DNA of 64,000 nt from Dactylellina haptotyla. Its lineage: Eukaryota > Ascomycota > Orbiliomycetes > Orbiliales > Orbiliaceae. The stretch lies in contig CM062387.1 of assembly GCA_031310005.1 (NCBI GenBank), positions 620,001 through 684,000 of the forward strand. Reading direction: 5' to 3'. The position numbers were made by a program, and so were the translations under genes. The notes under the pieces are model-generated. The model was not told the DNA's origin, ran no database searches, and saw only the letters and a list, made by a program, of their open reading frames with translations. Numbering within the stretch: the stretch's first letter is position 1; every line of letters starts with the position of its first letter. This document shows positions 1 to 11,681 of this stretch, piece after piece.

Positions 1-518
1 AAGATCAAGCCCATACCACCGGCGGCGGCAGCGGCAGTCTGAACGATGTTGTTCTCCATGGGACCGAAGTGATCAGTCAAGCCAGGAATCTTGAGTGGGG
101 CCTTGCTCAACGCCTTCAAGATGGCGAAACCGAGCAAGGCGCCGAAAAGGTTGGCGCCGAAAAGCCATCCAGTTTTGAGACCTGCTATCTGTTAGCGCCA
201 TTTTTAAGCCTGGATGTACATAAAAGAAGCATAAAACTTACCGAGATACAAGTTAGAGGCGTTGACAAGCGCTCCGAGTGCGCAACCGAGGACGATGGCA
301 CGGACCGTGAGGATATTACCCTCGTCAGGCTGGGAAAGATCGATTGGGAAGGGGCTATAAGGATCGAGGACCTCGATTTCCTCAGAAGAACCCTTCTCGG
401 ATCCGAGCTCGACGGTGTAGTCCTTGACATTCTTCTTCTCGTCGACCTGGTGAATCGAGTTTCGTTCAGCAGCAAGCTCGACATTGTCGAACTGCTGTCC
501 TTGAGCGTTCTTCTCCAT
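1..518 (-). CDS. OPT-family oligopeptide transporter, 5' part (runs off left edge)
   Basis: Two exons are visible on the minus strand: 518..242 and 181..1, with an intron at 241..182 (GTAAGT donor, GCAG acceptor). The first ~60 residues are a hydrophilic cytosolic tail. The first membrane segment follows (VRAIVLGCALGALVNASNLY), and joining the exons restores NLYLGLKTGW, a signature of fungal OPT peptide transporters. The second exon continues with FGANLFGALLGFAILK and GLTDHFGPMENN, also typical of the family's N-terminal half. OPT proteins take up small peptides (or related substrates) with protons across the plasma membrane. About 150 residues are present of a family usually 700-900 long. 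The ATG at 518..516 is the first Met before the conserved part. The family is clear; the substrate is unknown. Confidence 0.9.
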
Positions 519-3315
519 GATGATAGATTTCCTCCTTTTCCAATGGATGATTTGGCGGGACGATTTGCGACGAACAGAGAAAGAGAAGTCGACCGGACCT
601 CATGGACAGTCTCTGCTTTTATGTATCAGAGGTTATCACGACTTATCGCGCCCAGAGTCATCCAAGGAGGCTGCCACCTTGGCAGCGACAATTAAAATGC
701 CATTCGAGAAGCTGGAATCTTCGCCATGTGCCGGTCAGGACCATCCATCCCCTGCCACCGTATTCAGATAGAGCATGATCATGATAACCAGGGAATGGTG
801 GGAAGAAACGACCCGATCATCGCAACACGAACCTCGAAAAGAGAATGTGTGAATTCGGCGCCAAGAATGGGAAGCTTGTGCCTGGACCTGGTCCTTCCCA
901 CCTACTCCGAGCGAGCGCCTGAGATCGAAGCGGCAGGTCCCACTTCGAGATAAGGTTTAGCTCCGAGCAATTGGCCCTTCGAGGGGCGACTATGGTGCAA
1001 TATACGAGCGGGGGTCGCATGTCTCTGTGCCTAAGCGGGAAGGTGGTGTGGTGACACCGCAGATGTCAACCATCCTGAACCGGCAGGAACATTGTTCTTC
1101 CAGAAGACCTGTGGCAAGTCTGCGAAGGGTGCGAAAGGGCCTCCCTTCGTATAAGCGGTTATGAACGGCCAGCACGCTAAAGTGGTTGCATCGTCGCCAG
1201 GCTCGGGGGCTGCCGACGGTGGGCTCGCTGCACAACTTGCAGCAAGAACGCATCCGGCGTCTGGCACGAAAAGGTTTATCGGAGGGCGTCTTCGCTTGGC
1301 CAGCATGGAATACCGCCTCTGTGGTCACCAGGCTGCCATTCCAAGAGGGTACGATGTCTCCCAAGATGGGCCCCAAGATGTCTTGGTCATCTTGGGTCGA
1401 AACGCCAGATAAAGGCGTCCAAGAAACAAGTTTGATATGGTTGATATGAAAGTCTTGGACGGAGAGAAACAATGTATTGAATTGCTAATGCTCACGCGAC
1501 TCCGACTTGGACCGAGGCACGGCCGTCCCTCCTTCGCCCCTTTTGCGGTCGGTGGCTAACTCGAACAAACAGAAAGGAAGGTGGTGTTTTGTATGGCGGT
1601 TTCGCCGTGTTATTCTCGGAAACACAACACATTCGTCGGACGCTGACATCGGACCGGCTGTCTAAAACTATTGGCTGTCGCAGGCAATATCACTAATCGA
1701 TATAAAACTAGTTCAGCTGGAACTCGTATTAACCCCGCTCCCAATTCCCTGCCAACTGAATGCTTCGATGTCTTGGACTTGCGACAGAGAAAGGTTAGAG
1801 AGGTCGTTCTACCAGCATGCGAAGCTTGATCGATTTGACCGCTGAGCTTCTGCCTAGCGACTTGATGCTACGGTGGAATCATTGGTCGCGCCGTTTACTC
1901 CGCATCCCGGATACGATAATATGTATCATGGGCTAGCCGAAAAATCATTGTCCTCACTTCATATCGCTTTCAAAAGAAACCAGAAATCCGGAACCATGAT
2001 TGGGCTTGCGATCAATCCCGATTCTACCCTGGACTCGGGACTTGACGTTGGGAGATCATGAATAGCAACCCCTCTCGATATCAGGGGTGGGGGTTAGCTA
2101 CCTTCCATATGCTCTTCAGACATGTTTTCGCTTTTTAGTCACACCTGGTATCTGTGCCATTGCATTGCAGGGTGACTCTGGCCTGTTTCCTTAAGATATT
2201 ACGTCGATTTGGATCCTTATTTTAAACGCCAAGCTTGCCAATTGCAAGTTTATAGCAAAAGAGTATAGGAAATTGACACCGAGAGTAGCCTTAAATACGG
2301 GATTTGTTCTACACATTCCTGCATCGACTAATTCGCTCGAAAAATGAGCGATATATTGAAGGAGGGGCGAATATCAACTGCATCTTGATTACCCCCTAAG
2401 ATGTATGGCCACCGATATCAATACCATAATAGCGCCATGCGCGAGCAGATCCTTGCTCTGTTTACAGGCGATTGTGGTTCCAGAACGGCTCCCTGTATTT
2501 TAAGCTTATGCATGCCAGTTCGAAATCCCTGAGCTGCTCGTATTTCGGACATAGTCCTCGCAAGTTAGCTGCCTAAAATCTCTCGAATGAAAGTTTCGCC
2601 GAAGATAATCCCCAAGACTTTCAAAGTAAGTTATCAGCTCCCATCAATACCCTTGCGATCTACTTGTAGCGTGGCAAACCAACAAGGTCTGGATGGCAAT
2701 AATCGGGATGCTTCGCGTGGTCTGCTTGGCGGAGGTTGGGGAGTGGCCAGCACATTGATGTAAGTATATCTGATCGTCTGGTGTTTGGCCTCCATTTATC
2801 TCTTAGAATTGTATCTGAATTAATTTTGAATATCGACGATGATTCCATCTCCACTTATTTGAACTCTCTCTCGTGCGAATACGAATAGAACGATTGCACC
2901 ATCGCATTCGTTTCCGAACTTCCAACACCGAGTATGCGACTAAACGGCTTAGAATTGTTACATCGAACGGTAACCTCAATATTCGGCCGACCTGCAATTC
3001 ATACCACCTCTCGCCATGACATAAAAAAAATGCCCAAAAATTCTCCCGGTCGTTATAGACCATGGGAGTGGGGTAAAGTAATATATATCTGTGCCTTCTA
3101 TCAGTCTGCCATAGGGTCATCGACGTGAACTACAAGGGCTGCTTGTGTTTTCGAGTGCATACTCGCCTAACCTCTCGCAGCTTATACGCGAAGAAAAAAC
3201 ATTAGAAGAGAATAATGATCTGCATCCAGCAGTTCTAGAGTATATTTACTAAGAAATTAAATTCAAGAATATATTACATGAGTTAGAAGTAGAATCATGT
3301 CAACAATCTAAGAGC
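519..3315. other. Intergenic, 2.8 kb, no supported gene
   Basis: The part next to 518 is the promoter side of the OPT gene. Short open frames on both strands (for example 990..1472 and 1031..1306, both minus) overlap each other in different frames, lack introns or recognisable domains, and were not called. From about 1700 to 3300 the sequence is AT-rich with no long frame. Confidence 0.6.
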
Positions 3316-3816
3316 TTAGAGCTGGTAGTTGACAAAGTTTCCTGGCGCGAAGATGTCGCCATCATCACGCATGTGAGTCTTCGCGTAGAACTGAGTGGCA
3401 CCGGGAGCCTCCGCTGTAAATAAGAGAATATTAGATGACTGCTCGCTCAATCTTTGAAGACTAAAATGATATTCTTACCATTGAAACTCCAGTATACGAT
3501 GTGCAGACCCTTGCTGAACCAGCCCCGTCGCGCTTCGATTGGAGTTGCGTTCCATTTATCTCCGGCAGCCCAGAATATTTGGACGCTCTCGGGACCTTCA
3601 GGGGTCTACATAAAATATTTTTAGGTTTTCGCTTCCAATAGAAATCTTAAATAGGAAAGAAGAGATTGCACGTACCTCGATTTCACCGGATATCGTTGTG
3701 CCGTTGATGCTATATTGAGTGGCTCTGAACTTGGGGTTGGTTTGTCTTGGCAGAAGAGCCGCATTGACGAGAGTCAATGGGACAATAGCAGCAGTGCAGA
3801 GGCTGAAGAACTTCAT
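3316..3816 (-). CDS. Small secreted protein, 121 aa, unknown function
   Basis: Three exons: 3816..3676, 3605..3479 and 3413..3316, with introns of 70 and 65 nt (donors GTACGT and GTAAGA). The protein starts with a clear signal peptide (MKFFSLCTAAIVPLTLVNA), followed by a dibasic-like LLPRQ site as in many fungal secreted proteins. The mature part has no cysteine, one N-glycosylation motif early on (NGT), and several aromatic residues (IFWAAGDKW, IVYWSFN). It ends in NFVNYQL. I do not recognise a family. A TATA-like box lies about 155 bp upstream. The model rests on frame continuity across both introns; the signal peptide is the strongest evidence that the gene is real. Confidence 0.75.
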
Positions 3817-3969
3817 TTTGGAAAAGTTGAGAAATGAGTCGGTTGAATTATTTGGATGTTAAAAGTAGTGTTGTTTTCTTGTTTGGCTCGAAGCTGCTAG
3901 TATGTGGTATTTGATTTGTTCTTGTGATGCTGATGATAGATATCTGACTTCTCTCTCCAGAACCCTCTC

Positions 3970-3978
3970 TATATATAT
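3970..3978 (-). promoter_or_regulatory. TATA-like box of the 121-aa secreted protein gene
   Basis: A TATATATAG-type element on the minus strand lies about 155 bp upstream of the start codon at 3816. Position and sequence fit a core promoter; there is no direct evidence of use. Confidence 0.4.
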
Positions 3979-4240
3979 TCCTCTGATGCCCAGCGCTGGT
4001 ATCTCATTGACGCCCTTCAGCTCTATATCTCACATGCTATTCTTGTAACAATTACCCTTATTGATATCCCTCATGCAGGGTAGAATTTTTCTTGCGTTCA
4101 CGCCTCCGCTTTCCGGTATCTACTTGAACAGGATGAGATGGCGAATATCTAGCGTGTATCGACAATTGAACTGGCATACTGCGGAATGCCATTGTCTCGT
4201 TCGCCTCAGCCCGCCAGGATGCACGATATCCTCGCTCCGG

Positions 4241-4296
4241 CATGCCGAATACCAAAGCGGGATGCCGTAGATCGCTCCGATCGGTGATTCGGCATG
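4241..4296. repeat. Short inverted repeat (10-bp arms)
   Basis: CATGCCGAAT at 4241-4250 is matched by its exact reverse complement ATTCGGCATG at 4287-4296, with partial pairing just outside (GGCATGCCGAATACC against GGTGATTCGGCATGGC). It could be a hairpin or the remnant of a small inverted-repeat element. Confidence 0.5.
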
Positions 4297-5397
4297 GCGA
4301 AATATTCCGGAGGAAATTTTGTGACACACGGCAACTGGAGATGCCGTGGAAGGCTTGTAGATACCTAAATGGGATAGAGGTGAATTTTAGCACGCAACTG
4401 AAGCCTTCCTCTGTGTTCGAGATTTGTGGCACTAGCTTGGTACTATCCCACTTTGGGAAATTTAGAACGATCTCCATGAAATTTACCAGGTATACTAATG
4501 GGGATGCCGTCGGCGCAACGCGGTATTTGTGTTCAATCGTAACCTTGGTTCTATTCTTCTCTGCTTCTGATATTTTTTAGATTGCATCAAATCGAATGCC
4601 GTCATATTCATACCTTTGTTCATACCTTTGTTCCTAAGTATAAGATATAAATGAGCCCGATCACATCATTCCACATAATTTTGCGACCTCCTAGAGTACG
4701 AAAATGGGACTGGCTAAATTTGGCAATATTGCAAATAGAGAGCAGTTTTAGAATACTCTTGTCGCAAATCAGGGCTTGTATTTAAACAGGGGGGAATATT
4801 TAAACGATAAGCCCCTATGTAACTAGGTATTACTTACAACTATCTTATGGCAACATCTCAGCTATAGGCACGTAGTATATTAAGTTTCCTGTCCAGTGCT
4901 TGCCAGCTGCCAAAAATCATATTGCGCCATTCTCAAGCTCCAAGTGTTCAAGTCCGTGCATATCACGTGCTGTGTTGCGGGCAAAAGGATACCACATCAA
5001 TTTCGCCGGATTTCCGCTTTAGGTAATTCGGTCAACCAAACCAGCTTTGCTGATGAGGCTGCTTCGTGAATTTGTATAGAATGCGCAGAAATTTGAACTG
5101 TTCAGAAGAAATCGTTTTCACTTCTTTCTCTTCTTTCCATCCTTCGGATAAAAACTCCAATAGCCCACAAGGACTAGATTTACTCATATATATCGCTTCA
5201 GAAACTTCCACCGCCTTTCCTACCCAATATCTTTATCCGAGTCTATCCTAGGTACCGAGCAAACCCAACTATCCAGGGGGAGCTACTTCAAGCACAACCT
5301 TCGTGGAATCTGTCTATACTGACATTCTGAGTATGCTGAAGGCTAGTAAGATCAATTTGAAGCTATTTATTTGTTGGAAATATCAAAGTCATCCTCT

Positions 5398-7665
5398 ATG
5401 GAAAACCAAATGATCGAAGATTGTGCCTTGGAGAATTTCGATGAAGATGCACTGTCGTGGCTACGAACAATGTTACAAGATGTACAGAAACCCAAAATTG
5501 TACTCTTGGCCTATTCGCTTAGTAAAAGTACGGCTGTAGCTGACAGTTAAGGATTTTGGAATAAAGGCTGTAGCAGGAGAATCCTTTCCCATACTGAATT
5601 TCGAGAATAGTATCCTTTCTAATTCTAACAGCGCGGAGCATATATGTGATATCAATTCTTTCTCCCATGATTGCCAACACCTTCTTGGTAATTTGGAAAT
5701 TTGTCCGACGGATGATGCGCGAAAGACCTGCTCGAATCGCGCCATTGCAGAAAGCAACACGGACTGTGCTAGACCTCATGAGCTTCATCTAGATGGTTTA
5801 TATCACCATCTTGCTACAACGTCAGATCGACCTGACAATAGCGACGCTATAACCATTACTCCACATAGTGATCCTTTTAAGGAAGTGAAACGGAAAAGAA
5901 AGTTTACGGATCCCATCGATGAGCCAACAAATCCTATGCGTCCTTGGATCAGTGGACCAATGTGCACAGTTTTGCGACCTAAGCATACGAGCAAAGTTTC
6001 TAAACGAAGCAATAACAAAAAGGGACAAATGCAACCAAGCCCCAGGGTAACACCATGTATTCGGTGTAAAATATTAAAACTCCGTGTGAGTAAACTACAC
6101 CTCGCATACTCAATTCTTTGAAGTTATATCAAGATCTGAAGCTCGATGCAAATATTGGGTAGCTCTATCACTAACGAAGTACTTTCATAGTGTTCTCAAA
6201 CGAGCCCGGAGGGCCTTTGTAGCAACTGTACGAAGCATGCTCGCAGTATTTCTCGTGCCAGCTTTCTTATCAATTGCCCAAAAATTTACTTGAACGATAA
6301 AATCTATTTGATTGGTGAGAGGATCTCTATCTTTACGTTGATACGTTTCTGTACGTCATTAATCATAAGCCGATTTTAGACCACCTGTATGAAATTGCTG
6401 CGATACCAAAAAAAGGCCAAGTTCATCAGTTGAGAGAAGCCATATTACAAATGCGAAAAAAGACTGCGAATACACGCTGGGACGAATATTGGCTTGAGAG
6501 AGCCGAAACACCCGAAAGTCACGGTCCCGGCCTTGACTTGAGTCACTGGAAGGTGATGAAAGTTACCAAGGGCAAGGATTTGTTTACTGCCACTTGCTTT
6601 TGCAAATACAATGGGAATTGCACCTGCGGAGTAGATTGTCTTTGTTCCCACAACTCAGATAACATGACGCTGCCTATCGAACCGACGCTGTCATCTATTC
6701 TCTGGAACGGCCGGGTACAGGAGGTAAGTGGAATACGAGTTTTTCGGCAACCAGCGTACTTAGCACTCTTATCTGGCATGGATTTCGGGTTCCTTAATCG
6801 AATATTACAAAAATTCTGGGCTGAAAAAGCGGAATCACACGAAGTAGCAAACTTCGTGCGGATTATCGAATACCTTCAATTTTTTGTCATTCTAGCCGAC
6901 CTCGGGCCAAATAAGGCATTAGAGCAATACCAGAAAATACATGGCGACATTAGCGTGTCCTTTGACAGTGTTGTTTGCAGGCTGGTAAATGGACCTATCC
7001 CCTTTAAGTAAATTATCTACGCTAAGTTTCAAATCTGTTGCTGATTATAGACTCTGGCCAATGATGTTCTCCTCCCATTGAGTATTGTTGCCGATATGGC
7101 TAGAAAGAAATACAATATACCCTCCGGTCCACTTCCTAACTCGTGGACGGTGATGGGGGAGTGGTGGGCCAAATATAGTAAACTCATAAACCAGACGGAT
7201 GAGGATTTTAGGGGGTTAACAGACGCTTGGAACCGTGGCTGGAAGCTGTCTGAGCTCCAAACCAAGTCCAGGAAACACCTCTTCGGTGGAGATCAACAGC
7301 TGCGACAAGAGTTCAATATTTTCTCGCCAGTTAGTGGAATTCATGTCAAATACGCAATTTTTGAATCTACCGAGCTATGCACATGCTCTTCGAACGACAA
7401 TACCAATTGCGATATTGTGATGCACTGGAATCACGTTGACTTTCACTACGACTTTAGCCCAGCTAAATCTTTCTCAAGTGATGATCATGACCAGCGACCG
7501 GGAAACGATTGCGCACCTTTGACTACAAGCTCCGGTACCCCATTAAGTGATGCGTCATCACATACAAGAGAATCAAATCTAATAAATAACTCTGCTAGCA
7601 TACAACGAGAAGAAACTTTGGAACAGGCCACTCCAAAGCTCGAGTTGTGCTGTGGAAAACGATAA
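5398..7665 (+). CDS. Protein with degenerate zinc-cluster motif, 657 aa
   Basis: Five exons: 5398..5481, 5540..6085, 6191..6314, 6380..6984 and 7051..7665; all joins keep frame. The join of exons 2 and 3 creates a cysteine cluster at residues 201-239: CIRCKILKLR, then Cys211, Cys220 and Cys223 (C-x2-C-x6-C-x8-C-x2-C), and a sixth Cys at 239 after 15 residues instead of the usual 6-8. This resembles the fungal Zn2Cys6 DNA-binding motif, but it sits in the middle of the protein and has an odd last spacing. A basic stretch precedes it (KEVKRKRKF, RSNNKKG). The second half has a Cys-rich patch (CTCGVDCLC) and a helical region, and ends in a Ser/Thr-rich tail. Likely nuclear; whether it binds DNA is inference. 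No second domain was recognised. Confidence 0.78.
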
Positions 7666-8144
7666 AATGTTATCGCACATTCTGTTCATACTAAAATTCT
7701 TAAACTATTCTTATCTTAGCTACTTGAAAATATGATCAAATTACTAAAATCCACGGACGCAGAAGTCTAGGTCTCTTACAATATAGCCTCTAATATACAC
7801 GTAGCAATCAATCACCAGAAGGTTTCTATTAAAGCAAGCCCGGGCTAGCAGATACTGCTAACCTAACCCAACTAATATCATAAAGTTAATTTCATTCAAC
7901 AAGCTACCCATACATGAGCCCCCGATACCAATGTTGCATGAGGCTGCGTTTCACATTGAGGGCCGAACAACCCATGTTATTCCAACCGCACAATAAGGAA
8001 TATCTATGTCTGCATATAAGCAGCCATGTTTTTTCCGGATGAATAATCGAAACCCCAGTAAATATATATATCTATTGAATATATATATATAGGTAAGCCT
8101 AGCTCTTGGGTTTGTATAGAATCCTTGGAGTAATTACATCTTAC
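7666..8144. other. Intergenic stretch with dispersed repeat copy A
   Basis: It holds the 3' flanks of two convergent genes, one copy of a ~123-bp dispersed repeat, and an AT-rich run of TATATA at about 8058-8090. No gene seen. Confidence 0.55.
7913..8035 (+). repeat. Dispersed repeat, copy A (about 123 bp)
   Basis: The stretch beginning CATGAGCCCCCGATACCAAT matches 12026-12150 almost end to end, including ATGTTGCATG, GGCTGCGTTTCACATT, AGGAATATCT and AAGCAGCCAT. Many differences between the copies are transitions (C/T, G/A), as would be left by repeat-induced point mutation. Neither copy has a convincing open frame. Confidence 0.75.
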
Positions 8145-8884
8145 TTATACAGGTACATATATACATCGTTTCCCACTTCCGATTTGCTCACAGACTTGTC
8201 TACACGTACTGGCTCGGTAAGAAGATGCGGTGCAACTAGATGTACAACTAGACCACCAGCTATGAGCGGTGCTAGACCACCCAACGGAGCCACTAGAGCA
8301 ACTAGACCACCAGCTATAAGCGGAGTTCGACCAGCCGACGGAACCGGTGGAGCAACTAGACCACCAGCTATAAGCAGTGCTAGACCAACTGGCAGCCGCC
8401 GCAGAGGCAGTAACAACTCGATTAGCTTCGGACACAGAGCCAGTAGAGTAAGCGGAAGCTAGATTAGTCGCGGCAGTATAGGAAGCATAATAATCAGCAG
8501 CTCGACGGGCCTCAGCAGCAGAGCTACTGGAATAAGCAGAAGCTTGATTAGTCGCGGAAGTAAACGCGGTGGAATAGGCAGAAGCCAGGCTAGATTCAGA
8601 ACTGGAACCACTCGAATAACTGGTTGCAGCACTTGAATAACTAGTTGCTACGTTCTGGCAAGGGTTGTTTGTGTGCGAGGATAGGTCGCAACAGGCTCCC
8701 TTGAGGCATGTGAATCGACACCCGGGATTTGGGGGACCTAAGATATCTTCGGATCAGCACTAAGAAATTTGTTGAAAACCTAATTGGAGTTTAATATACC
8801 GCCGGTTGGACAAGTTTGCGCAGAGGCAAGAGATAATAGAGTTGCTAGAGCACTTAATAAAATAAAAATATTTTGAAACAACAT
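8145..8884 (-). CDS. Secreted Ser/Ala-rich protein with Trp-Trp-Cys tandem repeats, 225 aa
   Basis: Two exons: 8884..8800 and 8737..8145, intron 62 nt. The signal peptide is MLFQNIFILLSALATLLSLA. The mature N-terminus is cysteine-rich (TCPTGG, CRFTCLKGACCD, NNPCQN). A long Ser/Ala/Tyr-rich stretch follows (SYSSAATSYSSG, LASAYST). Then come three tandem copies of an 18-residue unit with core AYSWWSSCS.GSVGWS, each with three Trp and one Cys (8243-8393). The C-terminus has five more cysteines. This looks like a cell-wall or surface protein; the Ser/Thr stretches would suit O-mannosylation. I know no family for the repeat. I chose the ATG at 8884 because it gives a clean signal peptide; an in-frame Met upstream at 8995 does not. 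Confidence 0.75.
8243..8393 (-). repeat. Tandem 54-bp coding repeat, three copies
   Basis: A 54-bp unit containing AGACCACCAGCTAT on the plus strand recurs three times with a few substitutions, the third copy incomplete. It encodes the 18-residue Trp/Ser/Cys unit of the secreted protein in which it lies. Confidence 0.8.
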
Positions 8885-10233
8885 GACTTTTGAAGAGACA
8901 AAAATATTGGGTTTTGGGAATAGCAATGATTCGCCTTGGTTGTTGGTTTTGGTGCGAGGTTGTTGATGACCGCGGTTGATGTTCCACCGGTACATGTTCG
9001 ACCTCTTATATATTGCTTATACTTCTCGACTTGCGATTACTTCTGAAGTAGGAAGATAACGAGACCATGATAACTAGACTAAGCTACCGAACCCAGATTC
9101 TCCCAGCCCGCAATTTTTCAGTTCTAGTAGATATCGCTTTTGGAGATAGAAACTTAAACCCCTCACTTGAACAATCGGAATCAATCCTTCCCGCGCCATC
9201 AAGGATCATCAGCTCATATTTCTTTTAGGTCAATACTTTACCCGAGGTCCATAGCAGAGTTTATCTATGCAAGTTACCGGGATAGAGAAGCAGATTCAGC
9301 TTATAATAGATCTCTACCTCCCTATCTCATTGGGATATTGTGTAAATCGCGGACTACAGACCCTGTCATGAAGTCAGCTGCAAATTAAATTTCCTTGTAC
9401 TTCCGTAATTTTTAGGGTAATATCTTAATTATATCGACATTAATAGTCGTTTTGGAGGATTGCGTCGCTACCGCAGCTCGGGTAATCCGGTAATCCTTGT
9501 ACGATAGTCGCAGTCGGAAGGGCTTGCATGTGCCGCATGAGTTATGCCGCATGGGCTGAACCTGCAAACCAGAACATAAGCAAGGCCTTGTGCAGGTGGT
9601 TGGCGTGCGCGCATATATGTATGCTAGAAAATCAGCGAGAGGCCTTGATTAATGTTAGTGGTATGCAGTCTCGCTTGTTAATTGTAACCTTAACATCGTA
9701 CTCTGAATAGAGACGGATATCTACCTTCCAATAAGATTGAGTATCGAGACGGCTAGAGGCCACGAGATATAACGTTTGTGCATATTTAACCCCTGATGGT
9801 CGTTCACGGCACGTACCGCCGATACGTAATCGCAACCGCACAGTAATTGCCTCTTCACCATTCATCCACGGAGAGTATTCAGCGATGCTTGTCGTGCGGG
9901 AATTGTCTTTCCAGTTGATTAAAACGCCTTCCGGAAGGGATAAATCCGAGTGATTGAGGTGGAGCTGAAATTGCGCTAAAACTTGAATTTTCTTTTTATA
10001 GACAACCCGAAGAACCAGCGATCACTGATAGTGTTCAACAAACAACCGAGCCGCGCATATCGTACGCCATGGTGAATTTACGGTTTTGGTATGCTCTCAG
10101 GGCCCAATGCCGTTTGTATTAAAAGTATATAGATGACACAGAAATACCAAGTGAGCCCAGTATTAATTCAAGCTCCAAACCAATTCTACCAAGATACAAG
10201 AAAAATATTTTATTTTAAAATATTAAAAGCAAA
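8885..10233. other. Intergenic, 1.35 kb, divergent promoters
   Basis: It separates two divergently transcribed secreted-protein genes. TATA-like elements lie at about 9005-9014 (minus) and 10126-10132 (plus). The open frames at 9167..9388 and 9632..9865 are short and unsupported. Confidence 0.5.
10126..10132 (+). promoter_or_regulatory. TATA-like box of the 402-aa secreted protein gene
   Basis: TATATAG lies 102 bp upstream of the ATG at 10234. Position only; not proven. Confidence 0.4.
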
Positions 10234-11681
10234 ATGAGGCTTCTCAAAGCTCCTTCCACAATTCATGTCCTGTTTATTTCCTCCCTACTAGCCTTGGGTA
10301 TGGCTCAAGGCAACGCTGATCGTAAGTCAAAAATCTGAAAAGTGAAAGATTACTTCGTATCTTTTATGCTTCATGGATTCATTATTTAAAAAATCTGAAT
10401 TTTACTGACTTTGAGATATATTTAGCCCAGATTCCTCTCAATAATGACCCAGACAACGATCCGGCAGGAGCACCATTGAGCACCTCTTTGCCCGGCTTGG
10501 GTACCACAATAGTTACATCGTGTGCTTCTCAAACGGCCCAGCAACATACGACGGCACAACATCTACAATGCCCTTCGGGGGTCGCATGTGCATGGAATTG
10601 CACAAAAGAAATTGTCCAACAGCCCAAGTATGTAACGAAAACTGTAACTGAGATAACGACCGTTGTTAAAGTAAGTTGACCAGCCGATCTTTGGTTAATC
10701 TTCAAATGGTTCCATACTTACATCTTACGGGTAGCCGGTTATTATTACTACGACTTTGACTACCACCGAATGGTCAACAGTATATGCAGCAAGTTGTACA
10801 AGCTACAACGAGATTATCATCAATAGCAAGGATATCGAGATTACAACCACAGTATATATCACCAGCGAAGTCTCATCTACAACATATGTTACGGAATACG
10901 CCAAGGTTATCGCTACTATGACCGCGCTTTGCGACCCGGTCAGTCAGCCTGTAGTTAACCCTGGAAGCAGCCGAACAGTGGTTCGCTATGATATTTCTCC
11001 CACAAAAGCTGCAGAGGTAGCGTTCTCGGGACTAGTTCCGGTACCTGCAGTCGATCCTGAACCAGTATGGGGCAGTAAATCGAAAGAAAGGCCAGAGTGT
11101 GAGACTCACAATCTCTTCGGATATCAACTGCTATTTAGTGGAGACGGAAATGTAAGTCATAAGATAACTTAGAGCAAGGTGTGTATGGCTAAATACTAAC
11201 AATACCCTATTATATTGAATAGACTACCGATGTCCCTATTTCCGAATATCAAGGTAGAACATTATTGGGATACACGTTGGGCTTTCCCACCAGCGTATGG
11301 TCACTCGATACCATTCCCCACGAGCTTTACAACTCCAATCGCACTGTTATGAAGTTTGCTACTGGATCTCATCCTTCGATAGACAACATCAGACCGGAAC
11401 CACATGCGGTTGCGTGGCTCTACTCTATGACGATAATCCCACTTGATATTAAAAAATACACGGCAGGATCCACCCTACGCTTAGAGCTCGGACAACTCAA
11501 TGATAGTACAAACAAAGTTTTTGAACTTCCTGTTCCAGACGCGGATGTGGTGGTTTACAATATCGAACTTGGCGGAATCCAGGTGAAAGAAAATAATCAT
11601 TTGGATATTCTACTTCCTGGATATGATGGCCTCGATTACGGATCGTTTTATCTTGCGGACCTTGTCACTTGCTCCATGTAG
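10234..11681 (+). CDS. Secreted Thr-rich protein, 402 aa, unknown function
   Basis: Four exons: 10234..10321, 10426..10670, 10735..11151 and 11223..11681. Donors are GTAAGT-like and all joins are in frame. The N-terminus is a signal peptide (HVLFISSLLALGMAQGNAD). Residues ~60-200 hold several cysteines and Thr/Val-rich strands such as TKTVTEITTVVK and TTTLTTTEWSTVY, a style seen in fungal surface proteins. The C-terminal half is a compact, Cys-poor region with LGFPTSVWSLDTIPHEL and IPLDIKKYTAGSTLRLELGQ, which looks like a beta-rich domain. It ends YLADLVTCSM. I recognise no family; extracellular location is inferred from the signal peptide. There is no obvious hydrophobic C-terminus, so GPI anchoring is not supported. 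Confidence 0.75.

Larger units (their letters stand above)
3817..5397. other. Intergenic, 1.6 kb, with a short inverted repeat
   Basis: It contains the TATA-like box of the flanking minus-strand gene and an imperfect inverted repeat at 4241-4296. Open frames at 4058..4477 (minus) and 4242..4580 (plus) overlap on opposite strands and have no recognisable content, so I did not call them. Confidence 0.5.

Noticed and set aside
990-1472. Open frame of 160 codons on the minus strand (and 1031..1306 in another frame)
   Set aside because: The two overlap in different frames, show no family motif and lie in the promoter of the transporter gene.
2519-2531. Sequence resembling a tRNA B box (GTTCGAAATCC)
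   Set aside because: The surrounding 80 bp do not fold into a cloverleaf and no A box is in place.
4058-4477. 139-codon frame on the minus strand, opposed by 4242..4580 on the plus strand
   Set aside because: Opposed frames with no domain; likely chance in a GC-richer patch.
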